From Rhodanobacteraceae bacterium (GTDB lineage: Bacteria > Pseudomonadota > Gammaproteobacteria > Xanthomonadales > SZUA-5): DNA of 64,000 bases. A model generated the notes under the pieces. The model ran no database searches. It was not told the origin of the DNA and was given only the letters and a program-made list of their open reading frames with translations. The DNA is taken from contig JACKOW010000002.1 of the NCBI GenBank assembly GCA_024234055.1, positions 620,001 to 684,000 of the forward strand, read 5' to 3'. The position numbers and the translations under genes are program-made. Shown one piece after another: positions 9,885 through 18,909 of this stretch. The first letter of the stretch is position 1. Each line of letters starts with the position of its first letter.

Positions 9885-9997
9885 CTGGTAGAGCGGAGCT
9901 TGCTCCGCTGCTTCTGCCGGGCTTTGGCCCCGCACGTGGCGTCGGAGGCGCACACCCTGCCGAGCAAGCTCGGCACTACAACAGCCTCGTACGCCGC
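9885..9997 (+). repeat. Composite repeat GGTAGAGCGGAGC...GTACGCCG, copy 1
   Basis: One end holds GGTAGAGCGGAGCTTGCTCC, a hairpin (GGAGC/GCTCC), and the other holds GCCGAGCAAGCTCGGCACTA, also a hairpin, then a conserved end ACAACAGCCTCGTACGCCG. The whole element recurs inverted at 22021-22153. A partial third core (GGGGCTTGCTCCGCTGCTCT) follows at about 10016-10035. The rest of the 277-bp spacer before glsA shows no gene. Confidence 0.8.
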
Positions 9998-10119
9998 GGC
10001 TTGGGTCGCGCGGGGCTTGCTCCGCTGCTCTGGCCGAGCCTGGGCGTGCCGCAATCGCCACCCGGAATTTCGCCGCGCCGCATCACCCAAGACCGCCCTC
10101 ATGCGCCATCATCGCGGCC

Positions 10120-11034
10120 ATGAACTGGTCCCAGTTGCTCAATCAGGTGTATGCCGACGCCATCCCCACGCTGGGGCGCGGCGAGGTGGCCACCTATATC
10201 CCGGCGCTGGCGGCGGTTCCGGCCCAGCGTTTCGGCATCGCCCTGGTGACGGTCGAGGGTGATCTGGCCGCGGTGGGCCACGCCCACGAACCGTTCTCGA
10301 TCCAGAGCATCAGCAAGGTCTTTTCCCTGGCGATGGCGCTGCGCGACGGCGGTGATGCCTTGTGGCAGCGCTGTGGCCGCGAGCCTTCGGGCAACAGCTT
10401 CAACTCGCTGGTGCAGCTGGAACGCGAGCACGGCATACCGCGCAATCCCTTCATCAATGCCGGCGCGCTGGTGGTGGCCGATCTGCTGGCCAAGCGTCGC
10501 ATCAATGCCCGCGCCGATTTGCTCAAGTTCATGCGCAACCGGGTCGGCAGCGAGCGCCTCTATTACGACGAGCGCGTGGCCGCATCAGAAGCGGCGACCG
10601 GTGCCCGCAATCGCGCGCTGGCCTGGTTCATCAAGAGCTTTGGCAACATCGAAGGCAATGTCGACGAGGTGCTGGACTTGTATTTCCATCAGTGCGCGCT
10701 GGCGATGAGCTGCGTGGATCTGGCCCGCGCCGCCTGCTTTCTGGCCAATGAGGGTGTCGATCCCTTCACCGAGGAGCGGGTGCTCAACCCCTTGCAGACC
10801 CGCCGCATCAACTCGCTGATGCTGACCTGCGGCACCTACGATGCCGCTGGCGAAGTGGCCTTCCAGGTGGGACTGCCGGCCAAGAGTGGTGTCGGCGGCG
10901 GCATCCTGGCGATCGTGCCGCGCAAGCTCGCCATCGTCGCCTGGTCACCCCGACTGGACACGCACGGCAATTCCGTCGCCAGCCTCGCCGCCCTGCGCGC
11001 TTTTGTCGATCGCAGCGGGTTGACGGTGTTCTAG
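10120..11034 (+). CDS. glsA: Glutaminase
   Basis: This 304-residue protein has the normal length of serine-type glutaminases (glutamine to glutamate plus ammonia, cytosolic). The catalytic SxxK motif is SISK at 63-66 inside FSIQSISKVFSLAMAL. Other family blocks are visible: GREPSGNSFNS, the NPFINAGALV segment and the glycine-rich PAKSGVGGGILAIVP near the C-terminus. I recognise it as GlsA/GlsB (PF04960). There is no clear Shine-Dalgarno before ATG 10120, but the start agrees with family N-termini. It is a single gene between two repeat-bearing spacers. Confidence 0.95.
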   Translation: MNWSQLLNQVYADAIPTLGRGEVATYIPALAAVPAQRFGIALVTVEGDLAAVGHAHEPFSIQSISKVFSLAMALRDGGDALWQRCGREPSGNSFNSLVQLEREHGIPRNPFINAGALVVADLLAKRRINARADLLKFMRNRVGSERLYYDERVAASEAATGARNRALAWFIKSFGNIEGNVDEVLDLYFHQCALAMSCVDLARAACFLANEGVDPFTEERVLNPLQTRRINSLMLTCGTYDAAGEVAFQVGLPAKSGVGGGILAIVPRKLAIVAWSPRLDTHGNSVASLAALRAFVDRSGLTVF

Positions 11035-11073
11035 CGGGGTAGCAAGGCGATGGCGAGGTGAATCGGCGAAGGA

Positions 11074-11218
11074 GTAAAACGTCAAACGTAAAACGTCAAT
11101 TTTGAACAGCGCGAGCTCTTGCTCCCACGTATCCATTGGATACCTTGTCGCGGGAAAGCAAGGCTTGTGCGACGAAGCTGCGCCCTTGCCAATTGACGTT
11201 TCACGTTTGACGTTTTAC
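11074..11218. repeat. 28-bp inverted repeat upstream of sbcDC
   Basis: GTAAAACGTCAAACGTAAAA... at 11074-11101 and its reverse complement at 11191-11218 match at 27 of 28 positions, separated by about 89 bp. Each arm also contains a repeated AAACGTCAA/AAACGTAAA motif. The AT-rich arms stand out from the GC-rich surroundings. The spacer between glsA and sbcD contains no gene. Confidence 0.8.
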
Positions 11219-11280
11219 CTCTCCACCGCAACTTCAGCACGCAATCCACGACACTCTCTCCAAACACTGCAACTCGCCAC

Positions 11281-12504
11281 GTGAAACTCCTCCACACCTC
11301 CGACTGGCATCTGGGACAGACCCTGCACGGGCACGGCCGTGAGGCTGAGCACCGGGCCTTTCTGGATTGGTTGCTGGATGAGCTGCAGCAGCGCCAGCCC
11401 GATGCGCTGCTGATTGCCGGGGATGTGTTCGACCAGGCCAATCCCAGTGCCGACGCTTTGCGCCTGTACTACGCTTTTCTCGGCCAGGCCTTGCGGCGCT
11501 GTCCGCGTCTGAGCATCGTCGTCATCGCCGGCAACCACGACTCCCCCGGACGGATCGAGGCGCCGCATCCGCTGTTGCAGGGTCTGGGTGTGCACGTGGT
11601 TGGCCATTTCCGCGGCGAGACCGACCAGGCCCCGCGCTGGTGCATCCCCATTGCCGGCAGCGATGGCCAGATCGGCGCCTGGGTGCTGGCCCTGCCCTTT
11701 CTGCGGCCCTCGGATCTGCCGCGGCGTGAGGCCCCCGCCTATCTGGAGGGCGTGGCCGAGGTCTACCGCGAGGCGCTGGAGACGGCGCTGCCGCTGCGCC
11801 AGCCGGGGCAGGCTCTGATCGCCATGGGTCATCTGCACGTGCGTGGCGGCCAGCTGTCGGAGCTGTCCGAACGCAAGCTGGTCATCGGCGGACAGGAAGC
11901 GCTGGATGCCAGCGTGTTCCCGCCCGAACTCGATTACGTGGCGCTCGGGCATCTGCACCTGGCGCAATCCTTCAACGGCGGCCGCATCCGCTACAGCGGC
12001 AGTCCCCTGCCCTTGTCCTTCAACGAAATCGGCTATCCGCACCAACTGGTCGAGTTGCGGATCGACAAGCACGGCAAGGTCAGCGCCGAAGCGGTGCGCG
12101 TGCCGCGGCCGGCACCGATCCTGCGGGTGCCGGAACGGCATCTGCCGCTGGAGCAGGCGCTCGCCGCACTGCGCTCCCTGGAAGTACCCGAAGATCCGCC
12201 GCCGGGGCTGGAGCCACTGATCGAAGTCCCGATCGAGTTGGCGCTGGCTGACACCGAGGTGCGCGCCCAGGTCGATCAGGCGCTGGAGGGCAAACAGGTG
12301 CGGCTGGCGCGCATTGACCCGCGGCGGCGCAAGGATCCGGCGGCTGGCGATGCAAATCAGCGACCGACACTGTCGCTGTCGGAGCTCAAGCCGGAGCTGC
12401 TGTTCCAGCGCCTGGTCGATGAGCAGACCGGGGCCGCCCCGGAACCCGAACTGCTGGCCGCCTTCGGCGAATTGCTGAACCAGATCGAACAGGAGGCGCA
12501 CTGA
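11281..12504 (+). CDS. sbcD: Nuclease SbcCD subunit D (Mre11-type exonuclease)
   Basis: The 407-residue metallophosphoesterase has the Mre11/SbcD phosphodiesterase motifs in order: HTSDWHLGQ (5-13), GDVFDQANPS, GNHDSPGR, MGHLHVRGG and ALGHLHLAQ, with a C-terminal capping domain. It is the nuclease subunit that, with SbcC, cleaves DNA hairpins and resects protein-blocked ends. The start is a GTG, which gives the canonical MKLLHTSDWHLG N-terminus; there is no strong ribosome binding site. The stop codon overlaps the sbcC start (TGATG), indicating translational coupling. A 28-bp inverted repeat lies immediately upstream. Confidence 0.96.
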   Translation: MKLLHTSDWHLGQTLHGHGREAEHRAFLDWLLDELQQRQPDALLIAGDVFDQANPSADALRLYYAFLGQALRRCPRLSIVVIAGNHDSPGRIEAPHPLLQGLGVHVVGHFRGETDQAPRWCIPIAGSDGQIGAWVLALPFLRPSDLPRREAPAYLEGVAEVYREALETALPLRQPGQALIAMGHLHVRGGQLSELSERKLVIGGQEALDASVFPPELDYVALGHLHLAQSFNGGRIRYSGSPLPLSFNEIGYPHQLVELRIDKHGKVSAEAVRVPRPAPILRVPERHLPLEQALAALRSLEVPEDPPPGLEPLIEVPIELALADTEVRAQVDQALEGKQVRLARIDPRRRKDPAAGDANQRPTLSLSELKPELLFQRLVDEQTGAAPEPELLAAFGELLNQIEQEAH

Positions 12505-15500
12505 TGCGGATCCTGGCGATCCGTGGCCGCAACCTGGCGTCGCTGACGGGCGATTTCGAGGTCGATTTCCAGTGCGAGCCGCTGGCCAGCGCCGGTGTAT
12601 TTGCGATCAGCGGCCCGACCGGTGCCGGCAAGAGCACGCTGCTCGATGCCATGTGCCTGGCGCTGTACCACGACACACCACGCCTGCGCTCGGCCAAGGA
12701 GGCGCAGATCGCCGTCCCCGACGTCCAGGATCAGACCCTGACCCCGCAGGATCCACGCCATCTGCTGCGGCGTGGCTGCGGCGAGGGCCATGCCGAGGTC
12801 GATTTCGAGGACCAGTCCGGCGTGGCCTGGCGCGCGCGCTGGAGCGTGGCCCGCGCCCGCGGCAAGGTCGGCGGCCGCCTGCAGCAGGCCCAGGTTTCGC
12901 TGCTGCGGATCGCCGACCAGCAGCCGGTGGCCGGCACGGTACGCGAGGTCCAGGAGCAGCTGGCCACGCTCACCGGCCTCAGCTTCGAGCAGTTCTGCCG
13001 CTCGGTACTGCTGGCACAGAACGATTTTGCGGCGCTGCTGAAGGCGCGCCAGGAAGAGCGCGCCGGGCTGCTGGAGGCGCTCACCGGCACCGAGATCTTC
13101 AGCCAGATCTCGAAACTGGCCCATCAGCGCAACCACAGCGAGCAGCAGCAGCTGCGGACGCTGGAACAGCAACTCGGGCAGCACACGCCGATGTCGGACG
13201 AGGCCCGCGCCGAGCTGACACAGCAGCGGGCGGCCACGCTGGAGCAGCGCGAGCTGCAGGCGAGGCGACTGCAGGCGCTGGAGAGCGAATCCGCCTGGCA
13301 TGAACAGGGCGCTGCGCTGAGCGCGCAACGGCAGCAGCTTGAGACCCGTCTGTCCGAGCTGGACGCCGAACTGGCGGCCGACACTGCGGTGGGCCTGCAA
13401 TTGCGCTACTGGGCGGCAGCGGCAGCATTGCGTCATCTGGCGCAGAGCCAGCAGCGTACGGTCGCCGAGTCGCAAGCCATCGATGCGCAACTGCCACAGC
13501 TGCGGCAGTCGCAAGAGCAGGCCCGCAAGGCGGCCGACGACGCCCGCCTCGCGGCAGAGAAAGCCACGGAAGGCGTGGCCCGGGCCGAGGAGACACGGGC
13601 GCAGGCTCAGCCGCAGATCCAGGCCGCGCGCGCCGCCGACCTGCAGATCGAACTGGCCCGCGCGGGCGAGCGTCAGGCCGTCAGCGCTCTTGGCCGGGCG
13701 CAGCACAGCGAGGCCGAACTGGAGGCCGCCATCGCGGCCCGACAGCACGAGCGCGAACAGCATCAGTCCGAGGTCAACCGGCATCGCCATTGGCTGGACC
13801 AGCATCCGCAGCTGCCGGCCGAGGACGCTGCCTGGGCTGCTCTGGGACAGCGCCTGCAGTTGCTGGAAGGCCATCGCCAGCGCGAGCGCGCTGCCCGCGG
13901 CCGCGAGCAGCAGTTACGGCAGTCGCTGGCGAACGAGGAGCAGCGTCTGGCGGCACTACGCAAAGCCGCCGACCAGGCCGCGGCCGCGCTGCAGCAGCGC
14001 AGTGTCGACCTGCAGACGGCGCAACAGCAGCTGACAGACCTGGATGCCTCCGGACTGGCGCTGCGCCAGCGCCAGTGGCTCGCTCAGGATCGGGTGGCGA
14101 CGCGGGTACAGCAGATGCTGGCGGCCAACCGGGAACGCCTGGAGCGACTGCAGCAGCTGCAAGCACAGGCCGAACAACTGCAGCTGACGCGGCAGACGCT
14201 GCAGCAGCAAGCGCAGGCCGCCGCTCAGCAGCTGCAGCAGAGCGCCACCGAAGCCGAAGCCGCGCAGACCGCCTTCAAGCGGGTCAGCGTGGTCGCCGAT
14301 GCCCACACCGAGCAACTGCGGGCGCTGTTGGTCGAAGGCGAGCCCTGCCCGGTCTGCGGCGCGCTGGCGCATCCGCGGGCGGGCCAGCACAGCGGCGAGA
14401 TCCGGGGCTTGCTGGACACGCTGGCAGCGCAGGCGGCGGCGGCAGTGCAAGCGCACCAGCAGGCCATTGCCGACGATCAGCACGTGCGCTCCACCCTGGA
14501 CGCCGCCGCCCGGCAGCTGCAGGACATCCAAGAGCCGCTGCGCCGCGCCGAGGCGATGCTGGCGCAGTCGCAGGCTGAGCTGGTGGCGGCCGCTGCAGAG
14601 CTGCTGCCGGGTGTCGCCGACGTCGCCGGAATCGCCGATCTGCTGCCGAGGCGGCAACAGGATCTGGCCGAAGAGCAGCGTCAGCTGGACCTGGCCCAGT
14701 CCCGGCTCGCCCAGATCCAGCAAGCCCTGAAAGCCGCACGAGAGGCCGAGCAACAGGCACAAGCCAGCCTGCAGCAGCAGCGTGCGGCGCTGGACCAGCT
14801 GCAAGCGGAAATCGCGCCTACACGGCATGCGCTGACCTTGCTCGAAGGCGAACTCGGCGCCATCGACGCCGATGTCCGCGCCGCGCTGGATTCGCTGCGG
14901 GAACTGTTGCCCGCCCGCAAGCTGGATTCCGACGACTGCCTGCAGGTGCTGACCGACTGGCAACAGGGAGAACAGCTGCGCGGCACCGCCCAGCTTGCCC
15001 AGCAGGCCCTGCGCGAGGTTGCACAGGCACTGGCGACGCTGCAGCAGCAGTTCGACGCCGCCGTGCAGGCCTCGGCGCTAGCTCGGGGCCAGCGTGAGAG
15101 TGCCACGGCAGCGCTGCGGCAAGCCATCGACGAGCGTCGGAAGGCACTGGGCCATGACGATACCGAAGCCTTTGCCAGCGCCCTGGATCAGGCTCTGGCG
15201 GCGGCTCGCACACAGCAGGATCAGGCGGCAGCGGAACAGTCGCGCTGCCAGCAGCAGCTCAGCGCGGCCAGCACCGAGCTCGAATCAGCGCAAAAACAGC
15301 TCGGCCAGCTGCAAGGGCGTGCCGAGCAGCACATGCAGCAGCTCGAACAGGAGTGGACGGCACAACTGCAGCACGACCAGCTGGATCCGCAGCCGCTGGA
15401 ACAACTGTGGGCCTTGCTGGCCGAACTGCCGGTTGATCTGAGCGCGCGCCAACAGGCCTGGGCCACACGCCTGCGGGCTGCCAGCGAGCTCAGATCACAG

Positions 15501-16235
15501 CTGGATTCGGCGCGCAAGGCGCAGGCGCAGTGGCAGCTGCAGGCCGGGTCGACGCGCGATCGTTCCGAGGTGCAGGCCGAACTGGTGGCCACCCGTGAAT
15601 TGCGCGATCAGTGCCTGCAGCAGCTCGGCGCCATCGAGCAGCAGCTGGGCGACGAGGAGCGCCGGCGCAGGGCCGCGGCGCAGCAACTGGCGGAGCTGGA
15701 GCAGAGGCGGATCGCCGCCCGGCGCTGGGTCGCACTGGACCAGCTGATCGGCGCCGCCGATGGCAGCAAGTTCAAGCGCTATGCCCAGCAGTACACCCTG
15801 GAAGTGCTGCTGGAATACGCCAATCAGCATCTGGCCCGGCTGTCGCCACGCTACCGGCTGCGCCGCGGCCTGGAGGCGCTGAGCCTGCTGGTGATCGACA
15901 GTGATCTGGGCGACGAAGTGCGCACCGTACATTCCCTGTCCGGCGGCGAGACCTTTCTGGTGTCGCTGGCGCTGGCACTGGGTCTGGCATCGCTGTCCTC
16001 GCAGCGGGTCCGGGTCGAGTCGCTGTTCATCGACGAAGGTTTCGGCAGCCTGGATGCGGCCACGCTGAACACCGCCATGGAGGCGCTGGACCGCCTGCAA
16101 TCCGAAGGTCGCCGCGTCGGCGTGATCTCGCATGTGCATGACATGGCCGAGCGCATCGGCGTGCAGATCCGCGTGGAGCCGTTGGCGCCGGGCAGGAGTC
16201 GGGTGCGGGTGGCGCAGGCCAACGCGCTGGATTGA
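12504..16235 (+). CDS. sbcC: Nuclease SbcCD subunit C (SMC-like ATPase)
   Basis: The product has 1243 residues, with a split ABC ATPase at its ends and a very long coiled coil. Walker A is GPTGAGKST at 37-45. The Gln/Ala/Glu-rich coiled coil runs from about 190 to 1060, interrupted by a zinc hook CPVC at about 615-618. The signature SLSGGETF and Walker B SLFIDEGFGSLD are near the C-terminus. It drives SbcD nuclease activity by ATP-dependent conformational change (Rad50-type). Gln content in the coil is high, which comes from repeated CAG codons and produces long open frames on the opposite strand. It forms an operon with sbcD. Confidence 0.96.
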   Translation: MRILAIRGRNLASLTGDFEVDFQCEPLASAGVFAISGPTGAGKSTLLDAMCLALYHDTPRLRSAKEAQIAVPDVQDQTLTPQDPRHLLRRGCGEGHAEVDFEDQSGVAWRARWSVARARGKVGGRLQQAQVSLLRIADQQPVAGTVREVQEQLATLTGLSFEQFCRSVLLAQNDFAALLKARQEERAGLLEALTGTEIFSQISKLAHQRNHSEQQQLRTLEQQLGQHTPMSDEARAELTQQRAATLEQRELQARRLQALESESAWHEQGAALSAQRQQLETRLSELDAELAADTAVGLQLRYWAAAAALRHLAQSQQRTVAESQAIDAQLPQLRQSQEQARKAADDARLAAEKATEGVARAEETRAQAQPQIQAARAADLQIELARAGERQAVSALGRAQHSEAELEAAIAARQHEREQHQSEVNRHRHWLDQHPQLPAEDAAWAALGQRLQLLEGHRQRERAARGREQQLRQSLANEEQRLAALRKAADQAAAALQQRSVDLQTAQQQLTDLDASGLALRQRQWLAQDRVATRVQQMLAANRERLERLQQLQAQAEQLQLTRQTLQQQAQAAAQQLQQSATEAEAAQTAFKRVSVVADAHTEQLRALLVEGEPCPVCGALAHPRAGQHSGEIRGLLDTLAAQAAAAVQAHQQAIADDQHVRSTLDAAARQLQDIQEPLRRAEAMLAQSQAELVAAAAELLPGVADVAGIADLLPRRQQDLAEEQRQLDLAQSRLAQIQQALKAAREAEQQAQASLQQQRAALDQLQAEIAPTRHALTLLEGELGAIDADVRAALDSLRELLPARKLDSDDCLQVLTDWQQGEQLRGTAQLAQQALREVAQALATLQQQFDAAVQASALARGQRESATAALRQAIDERRKALGHDDTEAFASALDQALAAARTQQDQAAAEQSRCQQQLSAASTELESAQKQLGQLQGRAEQHMQQLEQEWTAQLQHDQLDPQPLEQLWALLAELPVDLSARQQAWATRLRAASELRSQLDSARKAQAQWQLQAGSTRDRSEVQAELVATRELRDQCLQQLGAIEQQLGDEERRRRAAAQQLAELEQRRIAARRWVALDQLIGAADGSKFKRYAQQYTLEVLLEYANQHLARLSPRYRLRRGLEALSLLVIDSDLGDEVRTVHSLSGGETFLVSLALALGLASLSSQRVRVESLFIDEGFGSLDAATLNTAMEALDRLQSEGRRVGVISHVHDMAERIGVQIRVEPLAPGRSRVRVAQANALD

Positions 16236-16311
16236 TTCCAGCTGGCGGCTAACGCTGGGCTAAGACGCCGTCCTTAAGGTTGCACTTCACCGGCCGGACC
16301 CTGAAACCGAT

Positions 16312-17772
16312 TTGGCGCCACGCTTCCAGCTTGAGAGCTTCAACACCGGCCCGATCGCCTCGGCGCGGGCCATTGGCCTGAGTCTGTGCCTGCTGTGGAC
16401 CGCGGGCTGTGCACCGATTCCGGCGTCGCAGCCTTTCGATCGGGAAGGATCCCGGATCCAGATCCAACAACGCGATCTGGCAGCGGCATCGATCCGCGCC
16501 GCCTTCGAACGCGGCGGCCTGCCCTACCCTGGTACTCACGGTCGCTGGTCGCTGGATGCGCTGACCGTCGCCGCCTGGCAGCTGCGGCCGGAACTGGCGC
16601 GGATGCGGGCGCTGGCAGTGGCTGCGAATGCCGACGTAGAAGCCGCCGGGCGTCGCCCGAATCCCAGCTGGTCGTTGACCCCGGAGTGGATCAGCCATGC
16701 GGCAACCGGCACCAGCCCGTGGGTGACGGCGCTGCTGCTGAGCCAGCTGTTCGAGCCGCCAGCGCTGCGTCAGGCCCGGGTGGACAAGGCTCAGACCCAG
16801 GCCGACCTGGTATGGCAGCAGCAGTCCCAGGTCGCCTGGGAGATCCGCCAGCAATTGGCCACTGCGGCCTTCGAATGGCAACTGGAGCAGTTGGCTGTGG
16901 CCCAAACAAACCGAACACTTGCGCTGCAACAACAGCTGCAGGCGGCGATCGAATCGGCACAGCAGTTCGGGGCCCTGCCGCTGCGCGAGCGGCTCGCGGC
17001 ACAGGAACAGGGCGCCCAGGCCCGGATTGCCCATGAAGAGGCGCTGCAGCGCGCCCGCGAAGCGCAGGCGCAACTGGCGGCGGCGATCGGGGTCGAGGTA
17101 TCGCTGGTGGCAGGCCTGAGCCTGGATCTGCCCGACGTGGAAACACTGGCCGGCCAGCCAGCACTGGACGAATCGGCGCTGCGCCGCGCCGCCGCGACCG
17201 ATCGCATCGATATCGCCAGTGCGCTCGCCGACTACGCCAGCGCCGACAGCCTCTGGCGTGAGCAGCTGAGTCGGCGACAACCCGGACTGACGCTGTCGCC
17301 GGGCTATTCCTACGACAGCGGCCAGCGTCGTTGGGTGCTCGGCGTCGGCGGCGAGTTGCCGATCAACGACGACTATGGCCCGGCCATCGCGGCCGCGTCG
17401 GCACGACGAGACGCGGCTGGCCATCAGGTCGAAGCCTTGCAGGCCCAGGCTCTGGCGGCGCTGAGCCTGGCCATGCAGCAGTTGCAGGAAGGCCGGCGTG
17501 CGCTGAAACAGGCCAATGCGCTGGTGCAGATCCAGCAGCAACAGGTCGACAGCCAGCAGGCGCGTGCACAGGCCGGCGCGATCAATCGTCGCGAGCTGTT
17601 GCTGGCGCAGCTGCAGGCGCTGCAAGCCGGACAGCGTCGCATCGATGTGCTGCGCGAACTGGTGCGGGCCATCGGCGCACTCGAAGCCGCGGTGCAGAAA
17701 CCCTTGTGGCCGGCCAGCGCCCTGGCGCGCGCGCCGGAAGTTGCCACCGAAGAACCGGAGTCACGACCATGA
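16312..17772 (+). CDS. TolC family outer membrane efflux lipoprotein
   Basis: This 486-residue outer membrane factor of the RND efflux type (CzcC/CusC-like) has two long helical repeats (about 80-270 and 280-450) rich in Gln/Ala/Arg heptads. A hydrophobic stretch ends in a lipobox-like LWTAGC at about residues 28-33, so it should be a lipid-anchored periplasm-spanning channel. Only a TTG codon at 16312 is available as a start after the in-frame stop at 16261, and no good ribosome binding site is seen, so the exact N-terminus is uncertain. Its stop overlaps the adaptor start (ATGA), and adaptor and pump genes follow. The substrate could be a metal or a drug. Confidence 0.88.
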   Translation: MAPRFQLESFNTGPIASARAIGLSLCLLWTAGCAPIPASQPFDREGSRIQIQQRDLAAASIRAAFERGGLPYPGTHGRWSLDALTVAAWQLRPELARMRALAVAANADVEAAGRRPNPSWSLTPEWISHAATGTSPWVTALLLSQLFEPPALRQARVDKAQTQADLVWQQQSQVAWEIRQQLATAAFEWQLEQLAVAQTNRTLALQQQLQAAIESAQQFGALPLRERLAAQEQGAQARIAHEEALQRAREAQAQLAAAIGVEVSLVAGLSLDLPDVETLAGQPALDESALRRAAATDRIDIASALADYASADSLWREQLSRRQPGLTLSPGYSYDSGQRRWVLGVGGELPINDDYGPAIAAASARRDAAGHQVEALQAQALAALSLAMQQLQEGRRALKQANALVQIQQQQVDSQQARAQAGAINRRELLLAQLQALQAGQRRIDVLRELVRAIGALEAAVQKPLWPASALARAPEVATEEPESRP

Positions 17773-18875
17773 ATGCCTGGATGCGCGGTCTGGCGCTGCT
17801 GCCTTTGGCACTGTTGGCGCTGGGCGAGGTCGGCGGGTCGCGACACGAGGTCGCTCCTACGGGCGATGGGTCGCGACACGAGGTCGCTCCTGCAACAGCC
17901 GACCAGGCAGCGGCTCCCGTAGGAGCGCCCTTGCGGCGCGACCCACCCGACGCCCACGCAGGAGCGCCCTCGCGGCGCGACCAGATCCCGGCCAACGCGG
18001 ACTTCCCGCCACAAGCCGATCAAGGCGACTCCGAAGGCCTGACCCTGAGCGCGGCCGAGCGCCAGCGACTGGGCATCGTCACGGCGCCCCTGGCTGCCGC
18101 GCCGTCGGCAGGGACGCATCCCGCGCTGGGCGTGGTGCTCGATCCCCAGCCGCTGTTCCAGTTGCTGGCCGACCTCGCCAGCGCCCGCGCCGCCGAGCGC
18201 GCGAGTTCCGCGGTCCTGGCCCGCACACGCCAGCTACATGCAGCCGAGGGCAACGCCTCGACGCAGGAGCTGGAACAGGCGCAATCGACTGCCACCCAGG
18301 ACAGCGCCCGGGTGCGCCTGCTGACACGCCAGCTGCAGTCGCAATGGGGCGGTCCGCTGGCCGCCGACGGCAACGAGGCACTGGCCGATGCGCTGGCGGC
18401 GGGCGACCAGATTCTGCTGCGCATCGACAGCGAACTGGTATTCGGCGACCCGCACCTGCCGGACGCGGCCGCCTGGCCATTGGACGGCAGCCATCCGCCG
18501 CTGCCGCTGGGCACACTGTGGCCGGCACCGATTCAGGATCCGATGAGTCCCGGGCGCAGCTTTCTGGCACTGGCCGAGCGCGCACCCGGATTGCGGCCGG
18601 GTGCGCACGGCAGGGTTCAGCTCAGTCTTCCAGGTGACGCGGCCGCGGCGCTGCTGCTGCCGCGCTCGGCGCTGGTGATGGCCCAAGGCCAGGGTTACGC
18701 CTACATCGACACCGGCGACGGTCACTACCAGCGCCGCCCGGTCGATCTGTCACGCGCGCTGGATTCGGGATACCTCATCGATGCCGGCTACGCCGCCGGT
18801 GAGCCGGTCGTCGTCCACGGTGCCGGCCTGCTGCTGGCGGCGGAACTGGGCAGCAGCGAGGACGACGAGGATTGA
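17769..18875 (+). CDS. RND efflux periplasmic adaptor, with REP-derived linker
   Basis: From ATG 17769 (overlapping the previous stop) the product is 368 residues. An N-terminal hydrophobic export segment (about 5-20) is followed at about 23-72 by a low-complexity linker encoded by four REP units (SRHEVAPTGDG, SRHEVAPATAD, VGAPLRRDPP, AGAPSRRDQ). The adaptor proper begins near residue 97 (LTLSAAERQRLGIVTAPL, the usual CzcB/CusB start), then a short helical hairpin (about 140-195) and a C-terminal beta domain with LLPRSALVMAQGQGYAYI. A clear two-half lipoyl motif is not visible, so the adaptor looks reduced. Identity rests partly on its place between an outer membrane factor and an RND pump. 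Confidence 0.8.
   Translation: MNAWMRGLALLPLALLALGEVGGSRHEVAPTGDGSRHEVAPATADQAAAPVGAPLRRDPPDAHAGAPSRRDQIPANADFPPQADQGDSEGLTLSAAERQRLGIVTAPLAAAPSAGTHPALGVVLDPQPLFQLLADLASARAAERASSAVLARTRQLHAAEGNASTQELEQAQSTATQDSARVRLLTRQLQSQWGGPLAADGNEALADALAAGDQILLRIDSELVFGDPHLPDAAAWPLDGSHPPLPLGTLWPAPIQDPMSPGRSFLALAERAPGLRPGAHGRVQLSLPGDAAAALLLPRSALVMAQGQGYAYIDTGDGHYQRRPVDLSRALDSGYLIDAGYAAGEPVVVHGAGLLLAAELGSSEDDED
17835..17982. repeat. Four REP units inside a coding sequence
   Basis: Two minus-oriented units (17835-17860, 17867-17892; GGTCGCGACACGAGGTCGCT core) and two plus-oriented units (17919-17944, 17958-17982; GTAGGAGCGCCC and GCAGGAGCGCCC cores) lie in the adaptor gene. They keep its reading frame open and form an inverted arrangement. 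The same unit occurs between genes at 3507-3531 and 32701-32803. Confidence 0.85.
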
Positions 18876-18909
18876 ACGCGCCTGAACACCCATCTGCGGC
18901 AACGCTGAC

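Noticed and set aside
12357..13874. Long open frames antisense to sbcC (also 13956-14963)
   Set aside because: They mirror the Gln/Ala-rich coiled coil (CAG read as CTG), have low-complexity Leu/Gln translations, no ribosome binding site and no family resemblance.
17835..17982. A CRISPR-like array, because of four similar units
   Set aside because: Units are in mixed orientation, spacers are short and unequal, the sequence is translated in frame, and the same unit occurs singly elsewhere; no cas genes are present.
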